Assembly: GCA_015143295.1 (NCBI GenBank)
Contig: JABCRI010000989.1
Coordinates: 124,001 to 188,000 of the forward strand
Origin: Tetracentron sinense
Lineage: Eukaryota > Streptophyta > Magnoliopsida > Trochodendrales > Trochodendraceae
Direction: 5' to 3'
DNA length: 64,000 nucleotides
The notes under the pieces: generated by a model
Seen by the model: only the letters and a program-made list of their open reading frames with translations
What the model was told of the DNA's origin: nothing
Databases searched by the model: none
Part shown: positions 39,210-51,126 of the stretch, in pieces
How positions within the stretch are numbered: position 1 is the first letter of the stretch
Layout of the letters: each line of letters begins with the position of its first letter
Made by a program: the position numbers and the translations under genes

Positions 39210-39534
39210 TACCCTTTTAAGGCCTTGTTTTGTCTCTGGCGAAGCCAGAAAGGGCTTGTCTGGGGTGTCCATAGAACAGGGGACATGTAGTGGTGAAGTC
39301 AAAATCATGGGGCCCATGATTTTGACTTCTCCATACATAATAAGACATGTGGCCATAAGTGTGTGAGAAAAAGGGAAAGAGATGTCGGTGGGGGGGGGGG
39401 GGAAGTCAAAATTATATGGAGAAGATGAAATGACTTCCCCCCTATTTTTATGCCAACTGTCACACAATGTGTGGACACCCCCAACCATTTTCTGGCTTCG
39501 CCAGACACAATCCAAGGCCCCCTTTTAAAGGGTA
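39210..39534. mobile_element. Foldback MITE with CTGGCGAAGCCAGAAA in both arms
   Basis: Arms TACCCTTTTAAGGCCTTG and the complement of TACCCTTTAAAAGGGGGCC continue with TGTCTCTGGCGAAGCCAGAA on both sides, then GGGGTGTCCA. The GGCCTTGTTT start resembles Tourist (Harbinger-type) MITEs, but the target site is unclear. About 325 bp, non-coding, with an 11-G run at 39393. Confidence 0.65.
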
Positions 39535-40252
39535 CAAAACATATAGATAAGGTGATTTTCCTTTCTATATTTCCTCTGTTTTCATGGATGAAAAATCAGG
39601 AGAGTTACTTGGTTCGCACCAGGGGCGGTTTATGTGATTCATAATTCACCGCAACTTTTGCGAACTTATAGAAAGAAAAAACGGATACGTTGGCCACATA
39701 TTCACTAAATTGGTTCTCGATAACCATGGCAAAATGTACCATCATGAAGACATTGACATCTATCTGATTCCTTGTCCCTTAACTATTTTTGATACATTTC
39801 TCTGAATTTCACATGTTTGCTAGTTATAAACAGTATTGTTATTAGGGCAATGGCGTAACGAAACTTTTGATCTTATGAGAATTTGCGACATTTAAATATT
39901 GTAAGTCGAGTCATCTTCAATGCATTAGGCATTGTACACAAATTAGGTGACGATTCGGTCACCATTATGTAGGGAAATTAGCTGGACGAAAACCATTTTA
40001 GAAATATAGAAGTGATTTAAAACTTATTAGAGATAGGTTTAGAGAATACAGAATGGTGTAATAAAGTGCTCATCTCATATCTAGGTAGATTTGAATTTGA
40101 AATAGATTAATATCAAATCTTAGATTTGTTTATGATTAGATTTGATTATGATGTAATATTGTTTCTATCTTGAGATTCATATAATCTCTATATAATCCTT
40201 AAGGAAGAGCCATTGTAATCACTTAAGCTATTCAATAGAATCTCTTTTCTAT
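39535..40252. other. Intergenic stretch, nothing recognised
   Basis: No coding frame or repeat ends seen. Confidence 0.35.
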
Positions 40253-40454
40253 CACTCGGTAGTACCTACTATCGCGAGCTAGACCGTTGGATTGAAAATC
40301 CAATAGTGTCAAACATTAAGTGGGGTCCATCATTATAACATTGACCATCAATATCATTCCCAACTAGGGTGTTTGCTCGATTGCGCTTTGGCGCCATTGA
40401 ATTTTCAATCCGACCATCCAACTCTTGATAGTAGATAGTAGGTACCATCGAGAG
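40253..40454. mobile_element. MITE with GGTACCTACTATC arms
   Basis: Arms CACTCGGTAGTACCTACTAT and the complement of CTCTCGATGGTACCTACTAT, then GTTGGATTGAAAATCCAA and the complement of CGGATTGAAAATTCAA further in. About 200 bp, non-coding. Confidence 0.6.
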
Positions 40455-40497
40455 TTTTAAATCACTTTCCTTAGAAATAATAGCTTACAAGAATGCA

Positions 40498-40790
40498 TAG
40501 TTTTCTAAAAAACTATCATCACCACAAAATTATTTGTGAAGTGGTCCTCTATATGGTGGTTGCTCATGTATTAGGGGCTTAGGATTAGGGTTAGTGTTGG
40601 TTACATGATTGTCTTTCTAACTCTTAGCACTATGGTCTATGGGTAGTTTTCTAAAAAACTATCATCACCACAAAATTATTTGTGAAGTGGTCCTCTGTAT
40701 GGTGGTTGCTTATGTATTAGGGGCTTAGGATTAGGGTTAGTGTTGGTTACATGATTGTCTTTCTAACTCTTATCACTATGGTCTATGGGT
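40498..40790 (+). repeat. Tandem duplication, 2 x 146 bp
   Basis: TAGTTTTCTAAAAAACTATC begins at 40498 and again at 40644. The copies differ at about three positions, so the duplication is young. Confidence 0.9.
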
Positions 40791-41027
40791 CATTATCTGG
40801 ATATCAGTGTGAGGGTCATTATTAGAAATTTAGTGACAACTTTGCTTGACGTAAAATATTAGGAGCACCTCACAAGAAAAATGTGTCATTAGCAAAGAAA
40901 GAAATATATTAATTACAACTAGCTTTTAACTTTTACTTTATTCATTAGATAAGAAACTCCCTCAATCATTAATCACCTAAACAAATCAGGATTGGGTTTA
41001 GGTCACATAATGAAAGTGGAGTCGGTC
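40791..41027. other. Spacer, nothing recognised
   Basis: No feature seen. Confidence 0.3.
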
Positions 41028-41230
41028 TATGGGTACTCCCAAATATACTCCCAAATCTACTCCCTAATCCTAACCGTTTATAACCAACCACTAAAGGCCA
41101 GGATTTGAGTTGACTTATTTTGTCTTTTCTAATGTCATGCACAACAGCTCTAATCCTAATCATTTAATAACTAAGATAAACGGTTAGGATTTGGGAAAAT
41201 ATTTGGGAGTACACCTTGGGAGTATCCCTA
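41028..41230. mobile_element. MITE with GGGTACTCCCAAATA arms
   Basis: Ends TATGGGTACTCCCAAATATA and the complement of TAGGGATACTCCCAAGGTGT, followed inward on both sides by TACTCCCAAAT and AATCCTAACCGTTT. About 200 bp, non-coding, probably hAT-like by its TA..GGG ends. Confidence 0.65.
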
Positions 41231-41494
41231 CACTAATTCATACAATTGATCGAAGAGTGAAATTTATAATTCAATCAAAGTTAGAGTGAGAATTAGCAAT
41301 ATTAAACTAAATCAAAGTTAGAGTGAGCATTAGTATTTATAAATTGTACTCCCTCATGTGCTCGAATTTGCGAAGAAAAGTCATGCCAATTTCATGATAA
41401 TCGTGAGTAATCTAGAGTGAGTGACAACCCTAATGCAACTAATTTGTCATAGAAACAAATCATCCACAAAGTGAATAATCCGGAATGGTGAGCA

Positions 41495-41575
41495 TTTATT
41501 TTTGGGTACAAAGCCTCATTTATCTAATGTTATTAACTGTTAGGGTTAGTAAGGCCAGTGGGCCCTTTAGCTAGA
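41495..41575 (-). mobile_element. SINE fragment, minus orientation
   Basis: Carries only the tail-proximal body (CATTTATCTAATGTTATTAAC-like, then GGGTTAGTAAGG) seen in the copy at 50947-51120. The head is missing. Confidence 0.4.
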
Positions 41576-41582
41576 TCATCAA

Positions 41583-41940
41583 TGCTATGTTTGGTTGCCA
41601 AGAAAATAAAAAAGGTATGAAAAAGAAAAGAAGAAGAAAAAGTATTTTTTTTGCACCCTGTTTGGTTGCTAAGAATTAAAATTTTAAAATAAAATAAAAA
41701 TATGAAAAATAAATTTTTTTTGAGACAAAACATGAAGTTGAAGATTTACTATTTGTTTCCTCCCCAAATTTAAGCTTTTTAGAAGGAAATAGAATCCTCA
41801 CTTTAAAAGAAAATTATGATCTAATTTTCTCCCCCTTTTTTTCCCCAATTTTTTTTTCTTTGTAACCAAACACCAAAAAATTTCATTTTCTTTCATTTTT
41901 CTTTACCAGGGCCTATTATTCTCGGCAGCCAAACACAACA
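41583..41940. mobile_element. Harbinger-type MITE sharing ends with the 7-kb element
   Basis: Ends TGCTATGTTTGGTTGCCAAG and the complement of TGTTGTGTTTGGCTGCCGAG are the same terminal repeat as the element at 6135-13125. Both are followed by AAAAT and Lys-codon-like AGAAAAG runs, and an extra internal CTGTTTGGTTGCTAAGAA lies at 41658. The flanks are CAA (41580-41582) and TAA (41941-41943), close to the expected 3-bp site. At 358 bp with no ORF it is a deletion-type passenger of that family. Confidence 0.7.
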
Positions 41941-43739
41941 TAAGGGAATCTATTACCAATTTATTCGTAGAAATCCTCTTTGGGACCTAATCCTAGCCGT
42001 AGGACTCGCTCTGAGTATTCATTTGGCATCTTCTTCCAGGGGCCATCTTTTAGTCTATCTAGAAAGAGAGAACAAACACATTTTTTAGGAGGCGTCTCTG
42101 TCCCAAGATAGTATTAGGTTGCAGGTGCGCAGTCTTCTATTCGAATGAGTCTCAATCAAAGATGAATGTGTTGAAATTGGGGTATCATGATTTATTTTAT
42201 AGCTAGGGGTTTAGCTTTTGTTCTATGACTTTTTGGGCATCTCGTTGCGCATATTTGCCATTGTTTTGTTATTTGCTCATTCTTTACTTTCTCTAATTCA
42301 TTATTAGTTAATTTTTATATTCCTTTATAAACTATATTTTAATATAGTGCTTGTCCGTTTACTGATTTAAAAAAAAACAGTTTGTGAGATTAGCATAAGA
42401 GGGGACTTTTATATTGTGCATAAGTAAATGTTTCATTCATACAATTTTGTTTATAGAGCCATGATCTCTTGAGTCAACTAAGGGCATCAGCGCTCTTGTG
42501 CTAGTCAACATCCGCTTATCAAAGAGATGTTGAGCAATACAAGGTCGGCTATGGTACGTTAACTCTCTTAAGTTGGCTTAGATTACGCCCCTTTATTTAT
42601 AACCTAATCTCTTAAGAGCATGTTTAGGTATGCAGATATTTTTTTATTAAAGGAACAACAACACCTAACTCACTCACACAGTCAAACCTAAGGTGTCATA
42701 AGGGTAAACTCACTCAACCACTCCAAAATTGCCTAACTAATAGAGAATTGTTGGACCCTTATACACCCCTGCAAAGTCTAGTTCCCAAGCGATGTGGGAC
42801 TAATTAAGGGAATAGTATCACCCAGCTGCAAAGCGGATTCACATTTTTAATGTAGATTGTAGGGAGCTTCTTGTAACTTGCTCTAGCTCTTGCTCACCCC
42901 AATAACACACCTTGATTTTGTTATCCATGTCTATAGTGAAATGTTTGTGATAGGAAAGAAGGGAACATTAAGGGCCCAAGAATTGTAACATCTTTTCTTT
43001 AACTTATGAAAGATGTCTCCAGTATCACCTAAACCTATCATTATTAGTGGGGGTTGAAAATTATGAAGAAATATGAGGGTATGATAAGTGTATGTAGGGA
43101 ACTTAGGTCTGCCGTGTGATGGGTATGTATAGTATTTTTCCTATGCCAAAATTCAAATTGGTCAGATGATCATAACCATCCATTGCGAGAGCATTAGGCT
43201 AGTTATTGGCCGAGGAGATAGCAACGCGGAATCTATAGAATTATGGGTCCCAACTTGCTTGAATCTGCACCATGGATCCCTCCTTAAAAACAAGCGTCGG
43301 ATGAGTTTCACTCGACGAATAGATAACAAACCAACAATGATGCATACACCCTCGGCAATTTGATTGGCGCGCCGACATGGATGGAAACTTTGGCTAACCA
43401 TGGAAAATTTGTTGATGAACCCATGATTTTCTATCTCAGATGGAAAGCTGAGTGGGGGATTAGGATCAATGAGGAAAATGTGTTGGTCATGGTGGTATTG
43501 GTAGTGGTAGTGGGTGGGGGGGTCCTTAGATTAGAAAGATAGACAATTTCTTGTTACCGGGGCCTCCCAGCCCCAATACGGATTCTTCCAAAATAGAATA
43601 ACAATTAAGGGGGAATGTATGTACTTAAAAACATAAAATGATGGCATGGTTGTTCTAGAATACATATATATATATATATATATATATGTCCCCTTGTCCC
43701 TTTGTGTTGGATATAATGCCACGATGCCAATTAATTTAT
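41941..43739. other. Intergenic stretch with (TA)n microsatellite
   Basis: No gene recognised. A GCGATGTGGGAC word, common in plant repeat borders, occurs at about 42789. A TA run lies at 43663-43687. Overlapping frames on both strands at 43160-43540 have no domain I recognise. Confidence 0.35.
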
Positions 43740-44081
43740 GAGAAATGCTAGTGAGATCAGTATAAGGTCACGGGGCAACCCAAGACCGTAAGATGTCACA
43801 TGTTCTTAAGGTGTCAAAAAATTGGGATGCTCTATACCCGTTATTTATTTATCTGGTGAAAGACTTTTCATTTCTCAAATAAAATAACGTGTTCAAGTAA
43901 TATTAGGATTTATATTGTTCCATCAAGTAACTTCACTAAGTAAAATAACTTTAAAAAACTTTTACCAAATGAACAAGTAATGAGGACTCTTTGGTGTCCC
44001 ATAATTTTTATCCCTTAAAATGGTGTCTCCTCGGAAATGGTCTAGTTGCCCTATGATCATACAGTATCATAAGCATTTCTC
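43740..44081. mobile_element. MITE with GAGAAATGCT ends
   Basis: Ends GAGAAATGCTAGTGAGATCAG and the complement of AGAGAAATGCTTATGATACTG-like sequence, with GGTCACGGGGCAAC / complement of GATCATAGGGCAAC further in. About 340 bp, non-coding. Confidence 0.6.
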
Positions 44082-44917
44082 TAAAATTATAAAGAGAGAT
44101 AGGGGAGAGATTGATGTTTAACTAATATTTTAGATTATGGGGTTGTTTGAAAACAAGGATAACTCTGTCTATTTGGATTACTTATAGGGTGCAAGTACAA
44201 ACCTCTTTTGAGATTATTACATTTACCCTCTAAAGACTTAAAAATGAGCATGTTTTGAGGAACAAGTATAATTTAGGGGGTGTTTGGTTATGTTCCTCAT
44301 AGAATATTTTTGTAAGAGAATTGCTTATGAACATATTTGAATGATGCATAGAATTTGGTGCCAAAAAAAAAAGAAGTTCACGGGCTCTCAAGCCCCATCT
44401 TTTACTCCATCTGTGTCATCCATAGGCAACATTGATACTAACTTCCTATCATCCTCCTTGGACCCAGATCAGGCTCAACCCCAATTTTCTTCCTTTAGTT
44501 TTCAACTCTCCTATGTCCACCCCCTCGAACCCAAAACACTATCACTATCTTTCTTCCGCAATGCATGTCAAGATCCATAAGCTAGTTCGATTTCAATCCC
44601 CATGTTCTCTCTAGTCCAACCCAATGTCATTCAAATAAATGAGCAATTTGTCGCAAGTTGCACAAAATTGAAGAAACGGATGAATTCCATAATACAATTT
44701 TCCTCTTCACTTTGAGCTATACCCAACAAATGAAAAATCAGAAGTTGCGGAGCAATGTCTGCGAGAAATAGTAGCTGCCTTGAATGAAATCCAAGGTATA
44801 TCATTTGTTAAAGAAAAAATCCTAAAATTTTCGTGGAGATGAAATGGGAAGGTTTTGGAGATATAGGGTTTGGAGGGAAGGACTAGAAGGAGACCTGATC
44901 GATACGGATGCAAAGCC
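44082..44917. other. Intergenic stretch, nothing recognised
   Basis: Frames at 44341-44614 and 44707-44964 resemble no family I know. Confidence 0.3.
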
Positions 44918-45712
44918 GTAATAACCCTAAAGTTAAGTAGAAAATAGTCAATTTGAGATGACAAGTCTCCTCTGAAGTCCTTTTAATTAATTTTTACTTA
45001 ATTTAGAAGATTATAAAGCCTAAAATTTATAGACTAAATAAGACTCCTAAATAAATAAACAATCACATAAACCGCCATAATAACTATTGATAGACTTATC
45101 CTACATGATAAAATCATTGTCCTCAAGTTTGAAGATGGCTATAAATGTTTAACTGATTCTTCATCTTCGTTCTTTTCTTGAAATTGACTTTGGTAAGCAT
45201 ATAGGTGGGGGTGGATCATTCTGCATCATATAGCATAGAAAATCTACTCAATTCACATCTTGATGATCTTGGGCTAGCTAGAATGGTTGCAATTGGATTC
45301 GAAAAGCCCCAATCATCAATTCCAGCCAAAGATTATCAAGACGCGGGTTGAGTGAATTTTCTACGCTATGATGCAGAATGATATATCCACCTCTACCTAG
45401 ATAGCTTATTAAGATCAATTTCAAGAAGAGAATAAAGAAGATGGTCTTCAACCTTAGAAGATGACTGTTATCAAGTGGGAGGGAATGTTACGTACCTCTT
45501 GTTAGTTGGATATGATTAGATTATAATTAGGATACGTCTTTATTTTTAGTTGTTTTGAGGTCATTTATTTATTTTTGAGTCTTGTTTAGTCTATAAATAT
45601 GAGAGTTGTAATTTTTGGAATTAAGCAAAAAATAATTTAAAAAGAGTTTAGATAAGATTTATCATCTCGAATTGACCATTTTCTACATAATAACTTTAAG
45701 GTTGTAATAGAC
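44918..45712. repeat. Large imperfect palindrome (about 800 bp)
   Basis: The left arm from about 44918 reads, in complement, as the right arm to about 45712. Matching blocks include TTTAGTCTATAAAT with GAGTCTT before it, GTAGAAAATnGTCAATT, GAAATTGAnnTT, and ATCATTCTGCATCATA in both arms; even the centre (45265-45350) pairs (CTTGATGATCTTGGGCT with CTTGATAATCTTTGGCT). The outward-facing TATA-like CTATAAAT in each arm recalls promoter regions of LTRs, so the arms may be two head-to-head LTR remnants; I cannot show this. No coding sequence. Confidence 0.7.
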
Positions 45713-46722
45713 ACGAACCAGTCACCATGGTCGAAGAAGATAAGCAATAGAATCACAAACCCAAGTCTCTCTCTAGCCGTTAGATTTCAGTAAAGACCGC
45801 TAGTTCTTCAAATGAAAAATGAATCATGAGAATGCGATCGACACTTAACGGGCCATGAAACCTTTGCAAATCTTTCTTCTCAAGCTCGAAACACATGGAT
45901 TGTCATCAGTTAGTAATGGAGGAGATGGGAGGCAGGAGACTTAAGAGATTCTTAAAAGGAAAGGAGAGAGACTGAAAGAGAGAAAGACAAGGAAAAGAAG
46001 GTCCATTTGATGTATCATTCTGATTGTCAAAATGCTCAAAAGTAACAAAAATGTTTATGAAAAACACAAGAAAATCAAAATTCACAAAAGTAACAAAAAC
46101 GTTCTAGAGTTTGTAGTTTTTTTTTGTTTGTTTTGTGAAATGTTTTTTAGCCCAAAAACATTTCCCATAAACACACCCTATGAAAATAAGGATGGTATCA
46201 ACTTAATTGAAATCTCTAAGAATTTTTTTTTCCTAATGGTGCTAGATGCATCTCAACATTTGTGACTACCCTCCCAAATTTGAAATTTATATATTTACAT
46301 CTCAAAATGACAAAAAAATATCATTGTCTTCAATCTTTTTTTCCCTATCATTTCCTCCTAAGATTCCAGGTAGCTTACCTTCTCTCGTCCCGGTGTGATC
46401 TTCTTCACCTACTTCGGCCATCAACGCCGCCAGTACTATGGTAAGTAGGTGGCTTATATGAGTGAGTCAGAGAGAGGGAAGCCTCCAAATGGTGCCTGCT
46501 ACCATGAAACTATGAAAGACATAAAAAATGATACTAAAAAATATATTGTTTGATTGAAATTATAATATGGAGGTGGTACTAGCCTTATAACATCAACACC
46601 TGAATAAATTTACCACTACCATTTGACAATTCCTAGCAAATCTGCGATATTATCTTCTAATAGGGGTGGGGGAATCAAACAGATTGGATGATTTTTTGTA
46701 ACAATTCAATCTATTGTTCACC
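45713..46722. other. Intergenic stretch, nothing recognised
   Basis: Two imperfect direct copies of a CAAAAGTAACAAAAA word lie at 46036 and 46086. Otherwise no feature. Confidence 0.35.
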
Positions 46723-46730
46723 ATTCAAAG

Positions 46731-47323
46731 CAGGGTTTAAAAAAATGGTTTTGGACACCGTATCGGACACGGTCTAAACCGTTATGTAACGTCGTTACAT
46801 AATGGTTTCAGCTTTTTTTTTTTTTTTTTTGCTTAAAAAATTCAAAAAATCTCAATAAATAGAAAAATATAAAAAAAAAACATGTAATAAATGAGTAAAA
46901 ATGTACTTTTAAAGCCAATATGAAGCTCAAAATGTAGAAATAATGAAATTAGATGGGTCGAGGGTTGAAACATACACATAATCCAGTTCAAACTCCAAAT
47001 AGGCAGATACATACACACCTACTAAGTGCTAAAACCATATAAAATTACGGCCTGACTCATCATATCTTCATCACCATCCTTTCTATTTGGTTGAACGAGT
47101 GAGTTTAGGGATTTTCGGGACCCTTTTAAACCTTAAAAATGCAAACGAGTCCTACACCCAAAACCGTTACGTATTAGGCGTAACGCCCGTTACGTAACGG
47201 TTTCGGATGTTATGTATTACTTTCGGAATAAATGGATAAAGGTTCGATATCGGGTATCTGAGGCAACCAAAACGGTTACGTAATGGGCGTTACGTAACAG
47301 TTTCGACGAGGTTTTTAACCATG
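46731..47323. mobile_element. hAT MITE with perfect 8-bp target duplication
   Basis: Ends CAGGGTTTAAAAA and the complement of CATGGTTAAAAAC, flanked by ATTCAAAG at 46723-46730 and again at 47324-47331, an exact 8-bp duplication as hAT elements make. The arms are rich in GTTACGTAAC and TAACGnCCGTTA palindromes. Non-coding, 593 bp. It is the best-bordered DNA element in the window. Confidence 0.88.
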
Positions 47324-47331
47324 ATTCAAAG

Positions 47332-48052
47332 GTTAAGAAAAATTTGATGGATATCAAACATAAATCTATTGTGTTTTTGAAATGATAGAATGAGCTATCT
47401 ATTATGTTATGAAACGATGGAATAAGCTATCTATTGTATTATGAAACAATGGAAGAAGCTATGGGTGATAAAGAAGAAAGAGGTCTTATAGTTGATTCAA
47501 GATCTTTTGGGAAATGGAGATTTAAAAAAAAAAAACGTCACTGATTGGAGTAAGAAAAAACATGAGCCGGCCCTCATTACTAACAAACTTTGTAAAAATA
47601 ATTTTGTCATGGTAATTTTTAGCACGCATGGCTTTATGGGATACAACCAGACACCCCATAGCCAGTAAGATTAGGTTAGAATATACAAGAGAAAAGACTT
47701 TGTAATTGCATTCCGTCTAGAGAAACTATTAGGATGGTGTGGGAAGATGTTTACAGGCCAAGCGAGCACTATATATTGTAGGTTATAGATTATAAAAATA
47801 GAAAAAGAAATGGTCAATGATGACAGTTGTGGGAGCACTAGCTGCAACAATGCCATTACTGGCTAGAGAGATGAAGAAGATTGGTGCCCCAAGCTAACTG
47901 AGGTCTTCGTCAAAGACAATAGGAAAAGAAAAGGTTGAAGATGAGATCATAATTGTCCATTTTGGATACAAATATATCATCAAATTCTGGGGTGCGCTTA
48001 ATACCATTTTTTGTTTTGTTTTTTTTTGGGAGGGGGAGGGGGTGTGTACAAC
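47332..48052. other. Intergenic stretch with small triple repeat
   Basis: Three imperfect 32-bp units (GAAAYRATRGAAKRAGCTATC...) lie at about 47374-47465. No gene recognised. Confidence 0.4.
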
Positions 48053-50369
48053 TGTAACGACCCCAAATCCTACCTTGACCAAAATAGGACCTTGGGTCAC
48101 CACGTTTCTTAAACCTGCTTAAATTCCATGACATACAAGGCATACAACACGAGTCTCAAAAAATAAGAGTAATAAAATTTCGATATATAAAACTAAATCA
48201 TCCTGCTCAAATATATGGTCAACATAAACATAACCCACAGTGAACAAAATACTCTGAGAAGTAACACCATCTAAAAGTCTATTACAATTCTCTACTAATG
48301 ACGCAAAAGTAAAAGCCTACAGATAAGGCCACCTGTCCAACTCTTGCTCTCCTTCAACCAGAGGATCACCTTACTCCTATACGCCGTAAGCCTCCTCCAC
48401 CCAAGGCTCACCTACAAACTCGAGCTCCACTCTAGCTGAGTACAAATACACTTGGTGTATATAAAATCCAACCAACAACATAGTATATCTGTACTTAGTT
48501 AGAACCATAATCAATAGCATAATAACATAATCAGAGTGCAGAAAAACATGTGCTCATATACATCATATCATCACCTTGACTCATGTACTTGTGAGAACCT
48601 TAGACTTAGGAGACAACATACTTATGAGATGCTTATGCTTATGAGACCACGTGATTGTGAGATGCTTATGCTTATGCACTTATTCAGATCATACACTTAT
48701 TCAGATCCACCAATGGGCTTATTCAGTCTGTCAGGCGTATGCAATGCTTATACTTATGAGTTCTTGAGTAGTTTCTTCAAAACATACACTTATTCAGATC
48801 CCTCATTAGACTTATTTAGTTTGTCAGGCGTATGCAATGCTTATGCTTGTGGTCCACATGTGTGACTTGTGAGACTCTTATCTTAACATACACGTGAGTT
48901 TATGCATAAGTGTCGCAATTAACATTCGAATCGGTCAATGCTTAGATTTCGATCTCTCACCATGGAAATTCCATTATACTGTCTCATACCAAATAGTTAG
49001 AGAATTCTCGATTTGAAAGATTTTCCTCTAAGTATTGGCTTACCCGAATATCAATTACCATGCAAAATAATTAGGCATAATTTAACAAATAATCACATAC
49101 GACTACCTTCTCATGATTCTTAGCATAATTCATAATCAATTTCCAATAATTCCATAGTGTCATATTAATATTTATTATCTCAAACATTTCAACAAACACT
49201 TTGGCACGTAATTTATGAATACATTGCCCTTTCCAATTTTTAACATTTCACTATACCATAATTCATCCATATAACCCAAACACAATCCACATCCATACAT
49301 TCATCCCATTCTCTATACATTCCATCCATATTATTAAACCATATTTTCATCTATAATAACTTAATTCATACCATATTGGGGGAAAACACATCTAATCTCT
49401 ATTTCTATCATTTTTGTCATACTAATATTCACGAAACATCATAATAGGGTTGAGTTGGATAGTATATCAATCTTAGGGATCCTTCAATTGGATCCAAATC
49501 GCTCAAGAAGGCTTTGGAAAAGATCTCCAGACTTTTCTTACAATCTCCAAGCAATCTCCTTCCTCTCCAATCAAATTCTTCCTTAGAACTCTAGGTTCTC
49601 TCATTTCATTTGTCAAATTAGGTTTAGAAATGTCTAGAACCTTAAAACTCTCGAAAAAGAACCTCTATTTATAGTCTAGGGGTTTAAAACCCTGATTTCT
49701 GAACTTTTAAAAAAATCTGGGCGTGACTGCAATTGATCGCAGTTTAGTGCGATCTATCGCACCTGAGAGAGATCTATCGCAAAATACACAGAGAGCTTCT
49801 GCAATGATTCCATTGAGTGCGATCGATCACACCTTACTTGCGATCGATCGCAGCTAGCACAGTTCCTGCTGTTCTTCAGCAGCAACAATACCAGCATCCT
49901 TTCTTTTTCAACATCAGCCCAACAATGTACTTTAAGTTTTAAATTAAAATAAGAAAGTACCCCACATTCGTATGCAATAAAAAATACTAGAAAATTCAAA
50001 TCCTTATAAATCAAAATCTCATTTTCCAGTTTTAGGTTAAAAACTAAAAATCTCGATCGTCGTAAGATTTTCTATAGTCAATTTAACACTCTATGCTTAA
50101 TAATAAAATCTCATAAAATCACATACATTTATTTAACCTATAAACATCCATTTCTGAGAAAAATCATCTCAAAATTCAACAATTTATGTTTTTACTAAAA
50201 CCACACCTCTTCTAGAATTTCTGACATTCCTGCACTTAGTCATTTGAAATTTTTTTATTTAAGATCATTAAGGAACAAGGCATCACATATATTAGAACTC
50301 ATATTTGACCATTTAAACCCTTATTAATTGAATTGAAGACATGAATGAAAACTTTGGGTCTCTATAACA
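48053..50369 (-). mobile_element. Probable solo LTR of a Ty3/Gypsy-type retrotransposon (fossil)
   Basis: A 2.3-kb non-coding block with TG...CA borders, read on the minus strand from TGTTATAGAGACCC (50369) to GGGGTCGTTACA (48053). A TATA box CTATAAATAGAGG at 49662-49674 (minus) separates a U3 of about 0.7 kb from a long R-U5. The ...GTTACA ending is common among plant Gypsy LTRs. It holds internal repeats (two TTATTCAGATCC...CAGGCGTATGCAATGCTTA units at 48692-48855) and a cluster of GCGATCGATCGC-like words at 49738-49855. No primer site or internal region adjoins it. The flanking duplication is weak. Confidence 0.55.
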
Positions 50370-50698
50370 ACATTTGAAGGTTAAGTTCAATTGTTCAACT
50401 TTATTGCCTAATCATGGTTTTTTCTTATGTGTTAGGTTGGGGTTAAGTGGTAAAGTAAAATAAAATAAAACTACAGTTTCTTTGAGGTGTTTAGTTTGAG
50501 AGATAAATATTAGGAGAAAAGTACGGGTTTCTTTCGATACTTTTCCCTCAATGCACGAGTCATCTATTAGAAAAGTTTGATGCATAGCTTTGTTACACTT
50601 GGAAGTCAAAAGGGGGTCATTGTCTTGCCACACCTTTTCCCGTCTAGCAAACTTCACCCTATTCTCTTAACTATTTTTTTTGATAATTTTTTTATTAA
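50370..50698. other. Intergenic stretch, nothing recognised
   Basis: No feature seen beyond the SINE target site at its right edge. Confidence 0.3.
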
Positions 50699-50713
50699 TC
50701 AATTGGTGCTATT

Positions 50714-50865
50714 TTTTTTTTGTTGGTCCTCATCATTTATTTACCTAGGTTAGCAGTTAGGGAGCTAGCACTCATGGTGGGTGTCAACAGCCACACCAAG
50801 ACTCGAACACGAGTGACACCTCCCTAAAGGGAGATACACTACTACTGGGACAGGCCCATGGTGTG
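50714..50865 (-). mobile_element. SINE with perfect 15-bp target duplication
   Basis: TCAATTGGTGCTATT occurs at 50699-50713 and again at 50866-50880. Between them, on the minus strand, is a tRNA-like head (GGGCCTGTCCCAGTAGTAG; box B-like GTGTTCGAGTCTTGG), a body and a poly-A tail. The exact duplication proves insertion by target-primed reverse transcription using a LINE's enzyme. Confidence 0.85.
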
Positions 50866-50946
50866 TCAATTGGTGCTATTCACTAGAAGGTATGGGGGAC
50901 AATTCAATACACCGAAACTGGGAAGTTTATTGTGCATTTAAAAAAA

Positions 50947-51120
50947 TATATTATGGGTACCATTTATCTAAGGTTAGTTGTTAGGGTTAGTAGGGTGAAT
51001 AGGCCTTCCAGCCACATTCCAAAGAAAACTTTTGTCAATTCATTAGGAGTTTCTCTCACTAGAAATTGAACCCAACCTCCTAATGATGGGCACATCTTCA
51101 CCATCCTAGCTATACACTAC
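50947..51120 (-). mobile_element. SINE, minus orientation, no clear tail
   Basis: Body ACCATTTATCTAAGGTTAGT and head region (box B-like GAGGTTGGGTTCAATTTC on the minus strand) as in its relatives. Diverged. Confidence 0.5.
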
Positions 51121-51126
51121 TAACCA

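Noticed and set aside
40498-40790. Direct repeats considered as a CRISPR-like array
   Set aside because: Only two adjacent 146-bp copies without spacers in a plant nuclear sequence; a simple tandem duplication.
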